Of a DNA stretch of 64,000 nucleotides, positions 61,811 through 64,000 are shown piece by piece (the stretch's first letter is position 1; each line of letters begins with the position of its first letter). The position numbers were made by a program, and so were the translations under genes. Location: the NCBI RefSeq assembly GCF_006228385.1, contig NZ_CP039852.1:3054001-3118000 (forward strand), given 5' to 3'. This DNA is from Salinimonas iocasae. Its GTDB lineage: Bacteria; Pseudomonadota; Gammaproteobacteria; Enterobacterales; Alteromonadaceae. Below the pieces are notes generated by a model, which had not been told where the DNA came from, made no database searches, and saw only the letters and a list, made by a program, of their open reading frames with translations.

Positions 61811-63940
61811 TTGGTGTTAGTTTCACAAGACTATGTATTAATTGTTGATGATCAATTAAGTACTGTGACAGCCATCGAGGCCTGTTTGAAAGGCGTATGT
61901 CGGGTTGTATCAACCACCTCTCCGTTTAATGCGCTACGCCTGATACAACAGTACGCGCCGGCATTGATTATTCTGGATGTTGAGATGCCACAGCTCAACG
62001 GATTTGAGTTATTTGAGAAGCTTCTCGCCAGCCAACACGATTTTTCATCAAAAGTTATTTTCATCACCTCTCACTGTGATGCCGTTGTAGAAAAGCGGGC
62101 CCTCTCATTAGGCGCTATCGATTTCATTCATAAGCCTATTAATCATGAGCTTTGTAAACTGCGAATTACAAACCATCTCCAGTCAATCAAAAGACAATCA
62201 GCCTTATCTGCCGCTCACGATAGGTTAGTTCAGGAAAAAAACAGGCTAACTGTCACGCTTGAGTCAATTGCTGATGCGGTGATTACCACAGATGAAGGTT
62301 TGCAGATAAGTTATATGAACGCATCTGCTCAGCGACTCACTGGATGGCAATTACAACAAGCGGCAGGTGAACATATTGATACTGTAATGCGCCTGTCTGA
62401 CATAAGTGCAGGTACTACCGCTCCCTCGCCGTTAACGGCAGCGCTTGAACAAAAGCGCACCGTCCTGAGTGACTTAAATATCCAACTGAACAACAGGTAT
62501 GGCGACGCGTATCAGGTTGAATACAGCGCATCCCCCGTTCTGACAGGAGATGGTGTTATTGCAGGCGGCGTTGTCGTTTTCCGCGATGTTACCGATGCTG
62601 TCAGGATGGCTTCGCAAATGACACATATCACCAACCACGACCCGCTAACAGGCTTACCCAACAGAGTGCTGTTTCATGAGCGAATCTGCCAGGCAATGAC
62701 AAATGCTGGCTATACAGATTCGTTGGTTGCCGTCTTAATTATCGATATCGATAATTTTAAAACTGTTAATGAGTTACTGGGTCACGCGGTTGGCGACAGC
62801 ATCATTAATCATGTTGCCCGTCATATCGAAAGTGCTATCAGCAGTAAGTACACGCTTTCTCACATTGGTGGTGATGAGTTTGCGTTGCTAATTGATAATG
62901 TCGCAAATATTTCCCGAGTCAATGTACTGGCTGCGAATATCCTTAAAACGAAAGAGTCGCCTTTTATATTAAACGGGGAAAAACACCACCTCTCGCTGAG
63001 CATAGGTATAAGCGTCTTCCCAACAGATGCGGGTTGTCCGGAAGATTTGATGCGAAATGCAGATGCAGCCATGTACAAGGTCAAAACCCAGGGTAAAAAT
63101 AACTTTGGCTATTATTCTGAGCGGCTACTGGATGAACTTAAAGATCGCGTAGAAATGGAAAAGCTTTTACGCCAATCTCTTCATTCAGACAATTTAGTTT
63201 TGCATTATCAGCCCAAGGTAGAGTTAAAAACTGGCCGAATTACGGGTGCAGAGGTTTTAGTCAGATTGCAGGACAAACGAGGCAACCTTATTTTCCCTGA
63301 CCGCTTTATCAGCATAGCCGAGGAAACCAGCCTGATTATAAAACTGGGTCAACAGGTTTTACGCAAGGCATGCACATATGCCGCCGAGTGCATGCAATTA
63401 CAACGCCCTTTGAAAATTGCCGTAAACATTGATGCGCAGCATTTTACCCAAGCCGATTTTCCAAATTTTGTTGCCGGAATTTTAAAAGAGACCGGTTTAC
63501 CTCCGGCATATCTGGAGCTTGAGGTAACCGAAACAGCATTGATGAATGACGTAAACGCGGCAAGGTGCGCGATTGAAAAGCTTAGCGAGATTGGCGTCTC
63601 TATTGCCCTGGATGATTTTGGAACCGGGTACTCAAGTTTATCTTACTTACGAACATTTGATTTAGATGTGTTGAAAATAGATCGCTCGTTTTTGAAAGAC
63701 GCCACCGATAACGCCCAGGCAAGACATATTATAAAAGCCATTGTGAGTCTGGCTGAAATGTTGGGGCTGGCACTGGTTTGCGAGGGAATTGAGACTGAGC
63801 GCCAGCTTGGTTTAATTCTCGACCTGGGTTGCTGCGAAGGTCAGGGGTACCTGTTCAGCCAACCGGCAAGTAAAAGCAATTTCGACATGCTGTTTTGCGA
63901 CGGCTTCGCGCATTTGTGTCAATCATGCGAAGCATCCTAG
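61811..63940 (+). CDS. REC-PAS-GGDEF-EAL response regulator (c-di-GMP turnover)
   Basis: The 709-residue cytoplasmic protein has a receiver domain (residues about 8-125; YVLIVDDQ and phosphorylatable Asp in LIILDVEMPQLNGFELF, Lys in FIHKPI), a PAS domain (about 145-260), GGDEF (about 270-430, intact SHIGGDEFALLID, no RxxD I-site before it) and EAL (about 445-695). The EAL motif reads EVL in GAEVLVRL, with the catalytic Glu kept and DDFGTGYSSLSYLRTFDLDVLKIDRSF and EGIET present, so phosphodiesterase activity is still likely. The start is odd: TTG 61811 or GTG 61814 follow GGAAGG, while a better-placed ATG at 61798 is out of frame. Confidence 0.9.
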   Translation: MVLVSQDYVLIVDDQLSTVTAIEACLKGVCRVVSTTSPFNALRLIQQYAPALIILDVEMPQLNGFELFEKLLASQHDFSSKVIFITSHCDAVVEKRALSLGAIDFIHKPINHELCKLRITNHLQSIKRQSALSAAHDRLVQEKNRLTVTLESIADAVITTDEGLQISYMNASAQRLTGWQLQQAAGEHIDTVMRLSDISAGTTAPSPLTAALEQKRTVLSDLNIQLNNRYGDAYQVEYSASPVLTGDGVIAGGVVVFRDVTDAVRMASQMTHITNHDPLTGLPNRVLFHERICQAMTNAGYTDSLVAVLIIDIDNFKTVNELLGHAVGDSIINHVARHIESAISSKYTLSHIGGDEFALLIDNVANISRVNVLAANILKTKESPFILNGEKHHLSLSIGISVFPTDAGCPEDLMRNADAAMYKVKTQGKNNFGYYSERLLDELKDRVEMEKLLRQSLHSDNLVLHYQPKVELKTGRITGAEVLVRLQDKRGNLIFPDRFISIAEETSLIIKLGQQVLRKACTYAAECMQLQRPLKIAVNIDAQHFTQADFPNFVAGILKETGLPPAYLELEVTETALMNDVNAARCAIEKLSEIGVSIALDDFGTGYSSLSYLRTFDLDVLKIDRSFLKDATDNAQARHIIKAIVSLAEMLGLALVCEGIETERQLGLILDLGCCEGQGYLFSQPASKSNFDMLFCDGFAHLCQSCEAS

Positions 63941-64000
63941 ACACGCATTGCACCTTAAAAATAATAATATACATACGGCTGCCTGATTAAATGAGTAATG

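Overview
The window looks like chromosome from a marine gammaproteobacterium of the Alteromonadales (Alteromonas, Salinimonas or a near relative). This is inferred from gene content and protein style: the tkt-epd-pgk-class I aldolase operon, an OxyR with the two redox cysteines, MetJ-type boxes before metK, a type A RNase P RNA, pst-phoU and ppk-ppx, and many c-di-GMP and exopolysaccharide (EPS) genes. I found no tRNA, rRNA, insertion sequence or CRISPR array.

Layout. 1-130 (minus): start of a small double-glycine-leader (bacteriocin-like) precursor running off the edge. 0.5-7.3 kb: stress and housekeeping genes (TPR lipoprotein-like protein, secreted catalase-peroxidase KatG, SGNH hydrolase, YigZ, Ohr/OhrR pair, hemolysin III/TrhA, a PTP-like protein). 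7.5-30.2 kb: a large Wzx/Wzy-type EPS region. It holds a frameshifted beta-helix (lyase-like) protein, a flippase, a heme-oxygenase-like N-hydroxylase homologue plus a DUF1989 protein, pyruvyl and sulfo transferases, four glycosyltransferases, a polymerase, a second polymerase/ligase-like protein, a PHP phosphatase, a tyrosine autokinase, a short OPX export protein with an outer-membrane barrel, and the initiating phosphoglycosyltransferase. 30.3-32.4 kb: oxyR and uspE. 32.5-43.6 kb: phosphate block (pit, pstC-A-B-phoU without pstS, an ACT protein, ppk-ppx) with Pho-box-like sites. 43.6-51.8 kb: diguanylate cyclase, the tkt-epd-pgk-aldolase operon, metK. 52-64 kb: small outer-membrane protein, racemase, exonuclease, a binding protein/hybrid kinase pair, a second small EPS locus (membrane TPR-like protein plus O-antigen ligase), sapC, rnpB and a REC-PAS-GGDEF-EAL protein.

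How it fits together. Lipid-linked repeat units would be started by the 28.7 kb transferase, built by the GTs, decorated with pyruvate and sulfate, flipped (9.6 kb), polymerised (18.4 kb) and exported through the kinase/OPX/barrel apparatus. The most interesting signal is regulatory. Five sites with the sigma-54 -24/-12 architecture (GG-N10-GC) stand in front of separate EPS-linked units: 11261 (+), 21388 (+), 28369 (-), 28581 (+) and 58099 (+). One drives a compact unit made of a 31-codon ORF, a YqcI/YcgG (GntA-like) enzyme and a DUF1989 protein, which looks like an N-hydroxylation/guanidino-chemistry module placed inside an EPS regulon. Two minus-strand leaders also carry ops-like GGCGGTA elements. 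All promoter and operator calls come from reading the sequence and were not scored by any software.
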